NCBI GenBank assembly: GCA_030323885.1
Contig: JASIRB010001090.1
Location: 1-64,000 of the forward strand
Source of the DNA: Branchipolynoe longqiensis
Taxonomy: Eukaryota > Annelida > Polychaeta > Phyllodocida > Polynoidae
DNA: 64,000 bases
Direction: 5' to 3'
In this document: piece after piece, positions 45,069-54,926 of the stretch
How the letters are laid out: each line of letters opens with the position of its first letter
Position numbering within the stretch: position 1 is the stretch's first letter
Translations under genes and position numbers: made by a program
Notes under the pieces: model-generated
What the model was told of the DNA's origin: nothing
The model's database searches: none
Seen by the model: the letters and a program-made list of their open reading frames with translations, nothing else

Positions 45069-45556
45069 CCATCATTCACCAGCAAATTGTCCTAACAAAT
45101 ATTGTAATAAAATAAAATATCACATGTGTGTTCTTCAACCCCTCATCTGTGCTAACTTAGGTCACCCACACCCTGTCTTAATTAGTAACCATGGTAGCCC
45201 CCTAGGGGAGAGGCGGTGGTGGGGGTGGGGATGTGGAGAGGAGGATGCACTCAGGACCGGTCCCAGGGCTGACCAAGGGTTCAGTGACAGACACACAGCA
45301 CACATTTAATGTAAATTCAATCCTTAGTTACTCTTAAATAAAACACCAAATGTAGCTGATAGTCACTTAATTGGTGAAGCAGGTTTGTCTCTTTCTAGTG
45401 ATATCAATATTTATTACCCCAACAAACAGGTTCACTGGATATAGGTGATAACACATTTTCCTATAGTAAAGCCTACCAATTAACATACTAGATTACATCA
45501 ACGGACCCGATTGTACCAACAGACTGTCAATTCAGGTGTTTCCCCAACCTGCTCAC

Positions 45557-46085
45557 TGACGCAGGTTCCACAGTATCTGCCAGATATGTGGTTTGCAGCC
45601 GTATTGGCGGCTAAGACTGTTGATTGTCTAATACATGGTATAGATGATGGCAGGTAGCTATGTCTTTTCCCACACTGTGAATTACCCAACATGGACAGGG
45701 TTATTTTATTAGGAAGCCATTGTTGCTTCGTTATTAATGTTATCATTCATTTTCTTTTATTATATTACTTATGCATATGTTTTTAAAAAATTGTGACTGA
45801 TGTAACTCGCACCACTCCAGAGTCTTTTTTTTTAATTAAAGTTTTTTTTTTAAATTGAGGCTGTATTTATACTGGCCATAGCATATAAGCCCGGGTACCC
45901 AGGCTTGTTTTCAATGCTGGCCAGTTGTAGTGTTGGTGTTATCTGACCACACAGTAGCTGGTGTGGCACGTTACGCGTCTAATCCATACGTGTCACTATT
46001 TTGCATACAAACAATGCTTACTTGTCGGGCAGCTATTTCCAAGTTTATAATCAATTAAGTATTATAGGAATACAATAGGAGATGG
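45557..46085. other. No gene seen
   Basis: AT-rich DNA with T and A runs (45825-45855). No recognisable element. Confidence 0.5.
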
Positions 46086-46089
46086 AGGC

Positions 46090-46380
46090 TCAACTCATTC
46101 GGCCATCCCGTCTGATCGCCACTTTAATACCCGACTTGACATGACCCGACTTGACTCTGTCCGACTTGACTTTACCCGACTTGACTTTGCCCGACCTGAC
46201 ATTCGGCCATCCCGACCAGCGTCCGTCTCCCATGTTGGTAGATCGTGGGATCATGGGTTCGAATCCTGGTCGAGTCAAACCAATGACTTAAAAATTGATA
46301 CTTGTCGCTTCCTAGCCAGATGCTCGGCATTACTAGGATAGGGCAAAGAGCGGTGGAATGAGGAAGATCAGTCGCAATGT
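46090..46380 (+). mobile_element. SINE pieces interrupted by a 15-bp-type minisatellite
   Basis: An inverted head fragment (CTCATTCGGCCATCCCGTC) at 46095-46113 is followed by five units of CCGACTTGACTTTAC-type minisatellite (46130-46200), the same unit as the array at 4812-7215. Then a plus-strand SINE head and body (CATGGGTTCGAATCCTGG, CCTAGCCAGATGCTCGGC) runs to about 46380. The 3' core is absent. Confidence 0.75.
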
Positions 46381-46612
46381 TATTTTGTATCACAATGCAT
46401 CTAGCAGACATTCTACTGAATAGACAGCTAATTTATTCCAGCTAACTGGGGGGTTGATTTCAAGAATGTAACGCTTGTCAAACCACATGAACATGCTACA
46501 GCATATATATTAGACAATAACTATAAGGGACACATCAATGAGTTTACAACACATTGTCTTCATGAGACCAAGCTAAGCAGACACAGGAGTAGTCCCGCTA
46601 CATATCACAACC

Positions 46613-47247
46613 ATGATGAACCCGAGCATCCCTCTTCTCCTTCTGTTGGTTCTTGTTCCAATGACATCAGGTAAGTTCTCTACAGTAGCCAATTTACAAC
46701 TTCAGTGCTTCTTCTCAACACATAACCAATATTTGTGTAAGTATTGGTGTTTGCACAGAGATCCTATATATGGTGCTGAAGGTAGCCTTTACTTCCTGGT
46801 AGCATATGTAAACAAGCAGACTTTCATGGTTGGGCTAATAGGAAGGCACTTAGTCAGTAGCTTAGTGCTAGAAGGATGTATATGATACTTGAAATATCAT
46901 GTTGCCTTGTTGTTGTATACATTTTATGAAATGTGATATTGACTCTCCTCTCTTTGTCAGGAAAATTGCCTGAGTGCGATTATCAGTGCTCTCCAAGTGG
47001 GGAGTATTACATGAAAAGCTGCGCTGGATGTAAATATTACATCAAATGTGTGAATGGCCTCCAATATGTGCATAGATGCCCCACAGATGAAGGCAGTGAT
47101 TTGAAGAATGTGTGTAGTAACACATGTCCAACCTGGGGAGAAAGGAAATACAGCCGTGTCATTCTTAGTGATGGCCGCCAGGTTACCCCAACACTACCAC
47201 TGATATTACCTCTGGTCTGGCTGATATTTCATATAGCTCCCCAGTGA
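46613..47247 (+). CDS. Secreted chitin-binding type-2 domain protein, probably GPI-anchored (copy 2; two exons)
   Basis: Exon 1 is 46613-46670 (donor CAG|GTAAGT) and exon 2 is 46961-47247 (acceptor TTTGTCAG|GA); the intron is 290 bp, phase 1. Here the intron does break the frame, so splicing is required. The product has a signal peptide (MMNPSIPLLLLLVLVPMTSG), the same eight-cysteine domain as copy 1, a different linker (RKYSRVILSDGRQVTPT) and a hydrophobic tail (LPLILPLVWLIFHIAPQ). Over the first 182 bases of exon 2 the two copies differ at only three positions, all synonymous, whereas the intron differs at about 6% by eye. This favours a functional gene under protein-level constraint. Confidence 0.78.
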
Positions 47248-47833
47248 CATTTCTGGTAAGCACAACTATTCAAGTTGCCTATAAATCAATCATGCAGGCT
47301 TTATTATGAAACGCAATTGCAGCCTACCAAGTCATGCATGTATAAGTACATACTTAAATGGGCTTATATCCAACAAACTGAATGGTTGATAAGTAGGCCT
47401 ATATTTATCGTACTTATATATAGTAATAGCCTAGAAAATTAGTCCAGTCCTGATATGGCCTTATATGTTTCTAGGATGTAAAACCCCATCACTCAAATGC
47501 CAATAGGTAGTAGGAATACATAGTGTCAACTACTTTAAAGATAGGTCGCTGCCTACATTTACTTTGAACCACAGACATGAGCTGGCATTGCTTTATTGAA
47601 AGTAAATTATCATCCCCCATCCAACATATTTAATTTTACTATGATGCTCCGATGTTTGAATATTATGAAGAAATTAAGAATTTCTATCCATGCGTATCTA
47701 ATATGAAACTAATTGAATTCAGATTAATGGTGTTGTGGTTTGGATCATAATTGAACATCACCTGTCCAGGTAAGAGTTATTCTTTAAAGTTGCATAATGT
47801 GATGGCTTTGATGTTGTGCCATATCTTCATTGC

Positions 47834-48216
47834 TCATGTTGCTCACAACATGGTTAATTGAGTATGTGGGACCAACGCATCCCGGTAAACTACGGAAGCA
47901 TATTTGGCACCACAAATTGAGTAAAGTTAGAACTAAAAATCTCCATTACTTGACCCACCCCCTGGTGTAAAATATAAATATACGCCCAGTGCAATCTTAA
48001 CATAGTTACTTCATCCTGAGCATTTCAACTGACAACATCGATAGCCGTATAGGCCAAAATTACCATCCCACTAAACCCAGCTTTAAAGAGTAAGACGGTA
48101 GGGTTAGGTCTCTTAGGGCCTCATGAAAATTCCACTGGACTCTGTAGGCCTACTGAGAAACATAAAGACATAACAAAGAAACTCCACATTATATGACTTC
48201 TTGGTCTCGCAATTAG
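47834..48216 (+). repeat. Solo hairpin-plus-TIR LTR-like unit (duplicate of U4)
   Basis: Hairpin CATGTTGCTCACAACATG, then GTTAATTGAG, ending CTTCTTGGTCTCGCAATTAG. It is the paralogous copy of 15384-15759 and was carried by the segmental duplication, not inserted independently. Confidence 0.65.
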
Positions 48217-48370
48217 ATCAATATTCCAGGTCAATGAGGATGATCTATATTACATGAGTTTGATTTAAAATTCATTTTAAACTTCCATTTTTTAAACATA
48301 TCACCTGGAAAGAGGATAACTTAATTATGGGGGTTATACTGATGTTTGTTTATCTATTATCAATCATATC

Positions 48371-48594
48371 AGGAGGTATATACCCGTATATGCCAGTGTA
48401 GGCACCCGCGGGCATTGACGTATGTACATTTGAGCTGGTCACTATTCAGGCGTTTCGAACGCGCCGGCCCGAGCCGCGCATTTTGCGCCCGCTGCTCGCT
48501 AGGCGGCGCGTCAGTTAGTCGTATATAACCACGGCGCTCGGCCGGCTCGGCGCCTTTCCTGATACGCACCCGGTCAGCTCACCCGAAAAAGTTT
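48371..48594 (+). repeat. Split direct repeat A1
   Basis: Starts AGGAGGTATATACCCGTATA, which contains the palindrome ATATACCCGTATAT, and ends CCCGAAAAAGTTT. A TATA-like word (GTATATAACCACGG) at about 48521 may be the promoter. Nearly identical to A2 at 53059-53294. Confidence 0.92.
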
Positions 48595-48721
48595 CTGCAC
48601 CGCTTGCGCCTGCACCGCCTGCGCCGTCTGCACCGGCTGCTGTCAACGGTCGACCGCTCTTGTCATCTCACGCACTTCATTGTTTGGTAGCTGTCACTTG
48701 TCGGCTATTGTCTTTGTACGT

Positions 48722-49918
48722 ATGCCTAAGGACTTTTGTGCACCGTGTGGCTACATACACCCTCCGCCCATTAACGACGGGTGCACTCGACGCCCAGCAC
48801 GGACACGTCGTGCTACGCGTCAGGCAGAGGAAGTGATGGAAAAAGAGAAATTGAAGTCAGAAAAGTTGTTGGAGCCTGCTAAGGCTAGCTTGGTCGTACC
48901 GGTCGTCTCGGACGACCCGCTGAGTGACGACGAACGTTCTTTGCTTGAGCGTTTGCGAGGTTTGGAGAAGAAGAAGAGGAAAGCGGTGATAGCTGAGAAG
49001 ACTATGGCAATTGAAAAAGAGCTATCATTAATGTCGTTGGGAGGTGCAGGCAGGAGTGCGTCACGGGACAGCGGTGGCGGGCGGAGCGGGTCGGGCGGCG
49101 GGCAAGGGAGCGTGTCGAGGGGGCGGCGGAGGAGCCGTTCGTTGAGTCGCCGTCGGAGTGTCTCCAGTGCCGGCGGTCGGAGCGTGTCGGGCGACAGAGG
49201 GGGAGGTGCGTGCAGGGACCGCACCGCCTCGTCGAGCAAGCGCCGGGAGTCGAGGTCGCCGGGCGCGCACCGGCGGTCGAGGACGCCGGTGCTGGAGGCA
49301 TGCAAGTCGGAGCTGCGATGAGGCAGGAGTCCTTCGAGGCGTCGGAGGCGTCATAGGCGCCGCAGTTGTTCGTCGTCTTCGTCTTCAGACAGGACGCGTA
49401 GTCGCGAGAGGCGACTTAGGAGTAAGTGGTCTATAAAACGCTTCACAGAAGATAAGAAAGTTGTTCGTAAGTTGAATTGTTACGAGCTCATTGAGGCGAA
49501 CTGTTACTGGATGCTGCATACTAAGGATACGAACATTAGAGACTATAGGCGTTTTGTTCGTCATATCGCTTATTTAGCGGGTAGAGCTAAAACTGATAAA
49601 TTTGTTAATGCTGCGCATGTGAACTATGACGTTGGTGTTCGTCGCTTGGCGGCGGATGACGGTTATTCAGCGTTTAACCCGGGGAATTCTGAACTGACTC
49701 TGCGATACTACGGATTTGATTGTTTGAAGACGAACACTTATGGTCAGTCGAAAAAGGGAGGCGAGTCAAAGCAGTACACGAAAGAGGGTGTACGACCTTG
49801 TTATGGTTTCAACAGTGAGGATGGGTGTTCAAGGGACGAACAGACATGTCGTTTTGGTCATTGGTGTGGCAAGTGCGGGGCGAAGTCGCACCGGCGCGAT
49901 AAATGTAGGAAGGATTGA
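48722..49918 (+). pseudogene. gag of DIRS-order element, one in-frame stop
   Basis: From ATG 48722 (MPKDFCAPCGYIHPPP): a Glu/Lys-rich helical stretch at residues 35-100, then a long Ser/Arg/Gly-rich segment. A TGA lies at 49319-49321 inside the Ser/Arg region. The same frame then stays open to TGA 49916-49918. The C-terminal part ends in a CCCH-like finger (CYGFNSEDGCSRDEQTCRFG followed by H) and a CCHC knuckle (CGKCGAKSHRRDKC), nucleic-acid-binding modules typical of gag. The single stop looks like a point mutation. Confidence 0.85.
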
Positions 49919-49957
49919 TGTGGGGTCGGGCGCACCGGTGTTGAAGGAAGCGAGTCA

Positions 49958-51973
49958 ATGGACGCTCATGGGGATCGGCGGTGGGCGGATCCGTTGATTG
50001 ATTGCTCAATTGGTCAAGGCGAGTCGGGGGGCGTGTCGGCTCGTGATAGTCAGGTCACGCACCCTCCATTGATTGATTGCTCGACTGGTCGTGACGTGCC
50101 GGGGGGCGTTGCAACTCAAGTTGTTGACACCGCGCACTCTGGGCCTGTTACAATGGACAATGCTCACTGTGGCATTGCAGACTTTGATTGGCGAGGTTGC
50201 TTACTTAATTGGACTGATTTGAAGAGTGCTTGGTTGTTTGTAACAGTAGACTTGCATTGTTTTGTTGTTCATGCCATTGATGATCGTAATGATGATGATA
50301 TTGTTGATTTTCGTGTGATGAATACATGCTTTCTAGGGAGTTGTCATTGTACTCATTACATCGCGGGCAACCTTACACAATTGCGCCCGTGTCGTGCGTT
50401 CTGTGAACTATTTTTATTTGGTTCGCATGACGCTGATTGGAATTATATATTGAGAGGTATGATTTTTGGCTTTAAGGTCATTAATTTTGATTGTATTGTT
50501 GATTACACTGTATTTAATAGGGCAGTTCGCTCTGACGCGCATGAGAAATTTATTGGTGAACAGTTGCCTTGTGAGTTACGTAGTGGATATATTTCTGAGG
50601 TGGTGGTTCCTCCCGCTTGCATTCACAATATTTTTTGTGTCCCAAAGTCTACGGGTGAAGGTTTACGCTGTGTTGTAGATTGTTCGCGCCCTTTATGTGG
50701 GTCTGTGAACGCATACGTCGACAAGGTGAGTCAGACATTTTCTTATCTAGGCGTTGACGACCTGGTCGATAGTATGCGGGCGCAGGACTACATGGCGGTA
50801 GTGGATATTAAAAATGCGTATCGAGCAGTCTCGATCCATCCGAGCGATAGGAGTCGACAGGGATTGCAGTGGGATTTTGGTGGAGGTGTTCGTTTTTTTG
50901 TGGATAATCGTATGTGTATGGGTTTGTCCTCCAGTCCATATATTTTTACGAGGATCAGTAACTTCGTAGTGCGGGCTTGTAGTCGCCGGGGTGCGTCGAA
51001 TGTAGTAAATTACTTGGACGATTTCGCTGTGGCTGGTCGGTCTTGGGACGCGTGTGTTCATTCGCAGTTAATTATTGTTAGAGTTCTTAGGCAGTTAGGG
51101 TTTTTTGGTAGTTTCCCTAAGATGCTGTCTCCATCCCAGTGCACCAGGTTCCTGGGCATAGAGATTGATTCAGTGCGCATGAAGCTGTTACTGCCTGCGG
51201 ATAAGGTGGCGAAATTGAAGTCCCATTTGCTTTCCTTTGTGGGGAGACGGAAGGCGACGAGACGGGATCTGGAGAGATTAGGTGGGCGCCTAGCGCATTG
51301 TGCTTCTGTAGTGAAGGGAGGTCGTTCGTTTTGTAGTCGGGTCTATGACGCCATTAGGACACTGAAGCGTCCTTACTACCAGTTCAGATTGAATAGTGCA
51401 TTTAAGGAGGAGATAGCTTGGTGGTTAGAGTTTGTGGACCGGTTCAATGGCCATGCACGCATATTGGGAAGTCACGCAGAGTGCGTGTCTGTGTATACGG
51501 ACGCGTCTTCCTCTGGATTTGGTGCGCTTCACGGAGATGATTGGTGTGTCGGAGTTTTTGACTCGGACGCGTCTCAGGACTTGGAGTCCTCGGTGCGGCA
51601 TCATTACGCATCTTCTAGTCAGATTTGCAGTGACGCTCATATTAATGTGCGTGAGATGTGGGTGGTGATGGCGGCCGCTGCAAGGTGGGGGGAGTATTGG
51701 AGGGACAAGTCGGTAGTGTTCGTCACGGATAACATGACTGTTCGTGCAGCCTTAGCGTCGGGGAGGTGCAGGAATAAGTTGATAATGGATTGGGTGAGGC
51801 GATTATTTTGGATTTCTTGTGAGCTTAATTTCGAGATTAGTTCGGTGTATGTACCGAGTGATAGGAATGTGATTTGCGACGTTTTGAGTCGGTGGACTGT
51901 AGGGCAGGGCAGGGCTCGGATCGGGTTGGTAGACTCTGCAGGGGTACTGTGTTGTCGGCATTTGTTTGTTTGA
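49958..51973 (+). CDS. Reverse transcriptase-RNase H of DIRS-order element
   Basis: An intact 671-codon ORF that starts 39 bases after gag stops and is in the same frame. RT: VVPPACIHNIFCVPKSTGEG, LRCVVDCSRP, MAVVDIKNAYRAVSIHP (motif A Asp), CMGLSSSPYIFTRISNFVV and VVNYLDDFAVAG (YLDD box). RNase H: VSVYTDASSSGFGALHGD, INVREMWVVMAAAARW, VVFVTDNMTVRAALASG and YVPSDRNVICDVLSRW, giving the Asp, Glu, Asp and Asp set. It copies element RNA into DNA for recombinase-mediated insertion. The first roughly 200 residues are not recognised. All catalytic motifs are present. Confidence 0.92.
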   Translation: MDAHGDRRWADPLIDCSIGQGESGGVSARDSQVTHPPLIDCSTGRDVPGGVATQVVDTAHSGPVTMDNAHCGIADFDWRGCLLNWTDLKSAWLFVTVDLHCFVVHAIDDRNDDDIVDFRVMNTCFLGSCHCTHYIAGNLTQLRPCRAFCELFLFGSHDADWNYILRGMIFGFKVINFDCIVDYTVFNRAVRSDAHEKFIGEQLPCELRSGYISEVVVPPACIHNIFCVPKSTGEGLRCVVDCSRPLCGSVNAYVDKVSQTFSYLGVDDLVDSMRAQDYMAVVDIKNAYRAVSIHPSDRSRQGLQWDFGGGVRFFVDNRMCMGLSSSPYIFTRISNFVVRACSRRGASNVVNYLDDFAVAGRSWDACVHSQLIIVRVLRQLGFFGSFPKMLSPSQCTRFLGIEIDSVRMKLLLPADKVAKLKSHLLSFVGRRKATRRDLERLGGRLAHCASVVKGGRSFCSRVYDAIRTLKRPYYQFRLNSAFKEEIAWWLEFVDRFNGHARILGSHAECVSVYTDASSSGFGALHGDDWCVGVFDSDASQDLESSVRHHYASSSQICSDAHINVREMWVVMAAAARWGEYWRDKSVVFVTDNMTVRAALASGRCRNKLIMDWVRRLFWISCELNFEISSVYVPSDRNVICDVLSRWTVGQGRARIGLVDSAGVLCCRHLFV

Positions 51974-52020
51974 CATTATTTGTTTCCCCCCTTTTTCCCT
52001 TCCCAGCATTGCATCAGGAG

Positions 52021-52952
52021 ATGTCGCTGCTGCAGTCGAGCTACTACTCAGAGAGCAGTCGTGCCACGCGTTCGACACAGATTAAGAAGTATTTTTCGTT
52101 TTTGGACGAATTCCAAGGGTTATTTCCTCCCCTGCCATGCCCTGATGTGCAGGTGGGGTTGTATATTACCTGGTTAACGAGATCGCTAAAGTTTAGCTCT
52201 ATTACAAACTACTTATCGGCATTGAATTATTTTTTGCAAGCGAGAGGTTCTCCTCCGATTAATTATGGCTCTCATTTGGTCAAAACAGTGTTGGGGGGAG
52301 CGAAGAGACAGCTAGGGTGCGTAGTGAGACGCGCTTCTCCGCTTTTACCTAGGCAATTGTTATTGATATTCTCCTTTATGTCGAGCAGTATAGGTCATGT
52401 GTCGATTCGCGCTGCCTTATTGACAGGTTTTAGGGCGTTGTTAAGGAAGAGTCAGTTGACGAGGTCGGATTCCGTCCTGTCTAGGGAGGATTTTAAGTTC
52501 TTCAGCTGGGGGATGTTGATTACGGTGAAGCGGACTAAAACTATCCAGTTTAGACAGCGTGAGTTATTATCCCTGTGGCTAAAGTGATGAATCGGAATTT
52601 ATGTGCAGTCTATTGGACTGAAAGGCACTTTAGGGAGGTCCCTGTGTCAGATACTTTACCGGCTTTTCAAGTACCTTCACCTGGCGGTGGGTTCAAGCCT
52701 TTAGAGTACCGAGCTTTGAATTGTGCGATCAAGTATTTCGCTGAGTGCGCAGCGTTGCAGAAAGAGTTATTTTCTTGTCATTCGCTTCGCAGGGGGGGTT
52801 GTACGTTTCTTGCTATGCAGGGCGCCACGTTAGAGGAGTTGAGGACTAGAGGGGATTGGTCCTCAGATGCTATCTTTTCTTACATTGCTTCTCCTCTCCC
52901 TGAGCGGATTCTAGCTGACATGCGAGTAGCTTCGACCTTGTCGAGTTATTAG
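52021..52952 (+). pseudogene. Tyrosine recombinase of DIRS-order element, one frameshift
   Basis: Starts at ATG 52021 just after the RT ORF. The N-terminal SAM-like part is SRATRSTQIKKYFSFLDEFQ and SITNYLSALNYFLQARG. Catalytic Arg: LTGFRALLRKSQLTRSD. After the frame change at about 52565-52580 come SCHSLRRGGCTFLAM (His-x-x-Arg) and DWSSDAIFSYIASPL (nucleophile Tyr). Stop at 52950-52952. The open frame extends further 5', overlapping the RT end, but no ATG occurs there. It would integrate circular DNA without target duplication. One missing base explains the frame change. Confidence 0.88.
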
Positions 52953-52978
52953 TTGGCTGGGGGCGCGTTGCGCCATTG

Positions 52979-53058
52979 GCGGTTAGGCCAGCCAGATACG
53001 GTATTTCAATAAACTGTATTATCCACACACTTTCCTTGTTCGTCCTTAGCGGGTCTAC
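52979..53058 (+). repeat. Split direct repeat B1
   Basis: 80 bp, GCGGTTAGGCCAGCCAGATA to TTAGCGGGTCTAC, matching B2 base for base by eye. It contains AATAAA (about 53009), which could serve as poly(A) signal. Confidence 0.92.
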
Positions 53059-53294
53059 AGGACGTATATACCCGTATATGCCAGTGTAGGCACCCGCGGG
53101 CATTGACGTATGTACATTTGAGCTGGTCACTATTCAGGCGTTTCGAACGCGCCGGCCCGAGCCGCGCATTTTGCGCCCGCTGCTCGCTAGGCGGCGCGTC
53201 AGTTAGTCGTATATAACCACGGCGCTCGGCCGGGTCGGCGCCTTTCCTGATACGCACCCGGCCTGCGCGCCGGTCAGCTCACCCGAAAAAGTTT
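53059..53294 (+). repeat. Split direct repeat A2
   Basis: Direct copy of A1, with a 12-bp extra segment (CCTGCGCGCCGG) near the end. The B1/A2 border carries the palindrome ATATACCCGTATAT within the first 20 bases of A. Confidence 0.92.
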
Positions 53295-53305
53295 TGTTTG
53301 ATTCG

Positions 53306-53385
53306 GCGGTTAGGCCAGCCAGATACGGTATTTCAATAAACTGTATTATCCACACACTTTCCTTGTTCGTCCTTAGCGGGTCTAC
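53306..53385 (+). repeat. Split direct repeat B2 (element 3' end)
   Basis: 80 bp copy of B1. It ends TCTAC, then host AACATAG resumes as in the empty site at 15910. Confidence 0.92.
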
Positions 53386-53789
53386 AACATAGTAGACTCA
53401 CCTGTAACTGCAATTCAGGATTATACAACTTGAAATAAAGGGTGGATTATATCATCGTTTTATTAGTTTTTTTTCACTTTACAGAGTTTAGTGATGATTC
53501 CAATTGTAACAGTTTGCCTGATTCTTTCTTTACAGGGAACCCACTTTCGGACCCATAATTCCACCACTCAATCATCAACTCAACCATGGGTCTCACATCA
53601 AATTGGTTATGAATATAATCAAGTTAATAGCTTCCCAGGCATTGTATTATTGCAATCTGGACACTCTTGACCAGATGACATTGCCATGTTACTCGTTTTA
53701 GTTACTGGTTAAATTAATAAACTCTCCATATATAGAACATTGATGGGTGTCATGCTCTCTCCTTGAAATAGAAGTATGAAAAACAGAAA

Positions 53790-53935
53790 TATGTGCTAAA
53801 TTCTACAGAGAACCTGATGAGTTGTTATTTTATCATTTCATTGCTTTGAGTTAGCTTGGGTTTATGGCGACAACTTGCCACCTGAGAAGCCTGCCAGCGT
53901 CCTTTCCAATTCTGACATCACATAAAAGACAACAG
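53790..53935 (-). repeat. Fragment of the CR1-like upstream region
   Basis: ATGTGCTAAATTCTAC, GAGTTAGCTTGGGTTTATGG and CAATTCTGACATCACAT match 21250-21385, and 57455-57600 inverted. A third partial copy of the same repeat. Confidence 0.75.
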
Positions 53936-54926
53936 AGGCCATTTCACGGGTCCCATGACCCACCAGTGGTTTGTGCCTTGATCCCTAAAAAAGAATCACT
54001 CGCTGTACATAAGACAACGTGTCAAGATGTCTTGTTTTATATTCACCAGCTCGGCCTATCACAGGCTCACACAACCCAACCTCCACCTCACTCATCAGCA
54101 CACCTCAAGTGGTCACTCCACCTCCAGCAGCTGACTGCTCCAGACCACCCCCGCTACACCTCTTCATGAAAAATACTCTGATAAAATATGTTGATTCTGA
54201 GGTTATGATTGATGAACATGTTTGATTAACGAAATGTATGTGTTAAAATGTTAATAATTGTTCCTCCCCTTTCGACTGATTGATGATACTTATATGTTCG
54301 ATATAATGGTTTTCTTTGACTGATTGATATTGTGATTTGTACCTGTCTTGTCTTTCACTGCCCTATAAATATCATTGTTATAGATCTAGGCACATTGCTT
54401 TTTGTCACTCTGATTGTGATAGCCCACCATGTACACCTGGAAATCACTAAGAACCGTAATCAATATGCATGCCATGGACGTTCCTCGAGCTCAGAAATAA
54501 AGTGATGTTATTCCCAAGTTCTGCCTCTTCTTCCTTTGTGATCTACTCAGCAATGATCTTTCACCTATTCTCCTCTTCAGTATGTTGCTCAGTACATGTT
54601 GATTAAATCCATAGCTTCAATCCAGATATGAATAACATTTGTTGTTCATGATCACTTGCATTGACTTAATATTATAGACCCTACCTATAACTTGGTCTTT
54701 TAAATGGAATCTGTGTCTTGTGCATTGGCTTGTGCACATTAAACACTCAGAAATTGCACACACAATTGCGACCTCCCTTAAAATGACTTCATCAAGTGCC
54801 AGCACTTTCAAATAGGTTCAATTATTTAACTTTGTCAAATGGAGCGGCCTACCGATCAGAATAAGGAAATAAATCAAATTTTGAAAGCAACTATAGGCTA
54901 GCGCAGTGCTGCAATGGGCTGATGCG
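53936..54926. other. No gene seen
   Basis: Short Pro/His-rich frames at 53940-54220 show no domain. An AATAAA lies at about 54495. Nothing further is supported. Confidence 0.5.

Larger units (their letters stand above)
41847..45551. mobile_element. Long-TIR DNA element L2, 5-bp target duplication CTCAC
   Basis: The ends are CAGGTTGGGGAAACACCTGA and its inverse. Inverted repeats run about 240 bp (41847-42085 and 45300-45551). The flanks are CTCAC at 41842-41846 and 45552-45556. The 3,705-bp interior is a mosaic of TATG/ACAT microsatellites, recurrent segments (ACTAATTAAGA...GTAACCATGG; ATTCACCAACAAAT...ATATTGTAAT), poly-G, a MITE fragment and a SINE. No transposase frame. Terminal octamer, 5-bp duplication and size match L1 at 21491-25152. 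Confidence 0.85.
48371..53385 (+). mobile_element. Complete DIRS-order retrotransposon with split direct repeats (PAT/Ngaro-like)
   Basis: Structure: A1 (48371-48594), gag, RT-RNase H, tyrosine recombinase, B1 (52979-53058), A2 (53059-53294), B2 (53306-53385). The paralogous empty site at 15909/15910 shows precise insertion between CATATC and AACATAG with no target duplication, as expected for tyrosine-recombinase integration. A1 and A2 are nearly identical apart from a 12-bp indel, and B1 and B2 look identical, so insertion is recent. No methyltransferase-like domain is seen. Gag has one stop and the recombinase one frameshift, so this copy is probably not autonomous. Confidence 0.93.
46390..53545 (+). 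repeat. Segmental duplication, copy 2, interrupted by a DIRS element
   Basis: Matches 13950-16060 in the same orientation, as 46390-48370 and 53386-53545. The break is the retrotransposon at 48371-53385. Beyond 53545 the copies no longer match. Confidence 0.92.

Noticed and set aside
48820..49354. Pro/Arg/Ser-rich ORFs on the minus strand opposite gag
   Set aside because: Shadows of the GC-rich Ser/Arg coding region of gag; no domain and no independent signals.
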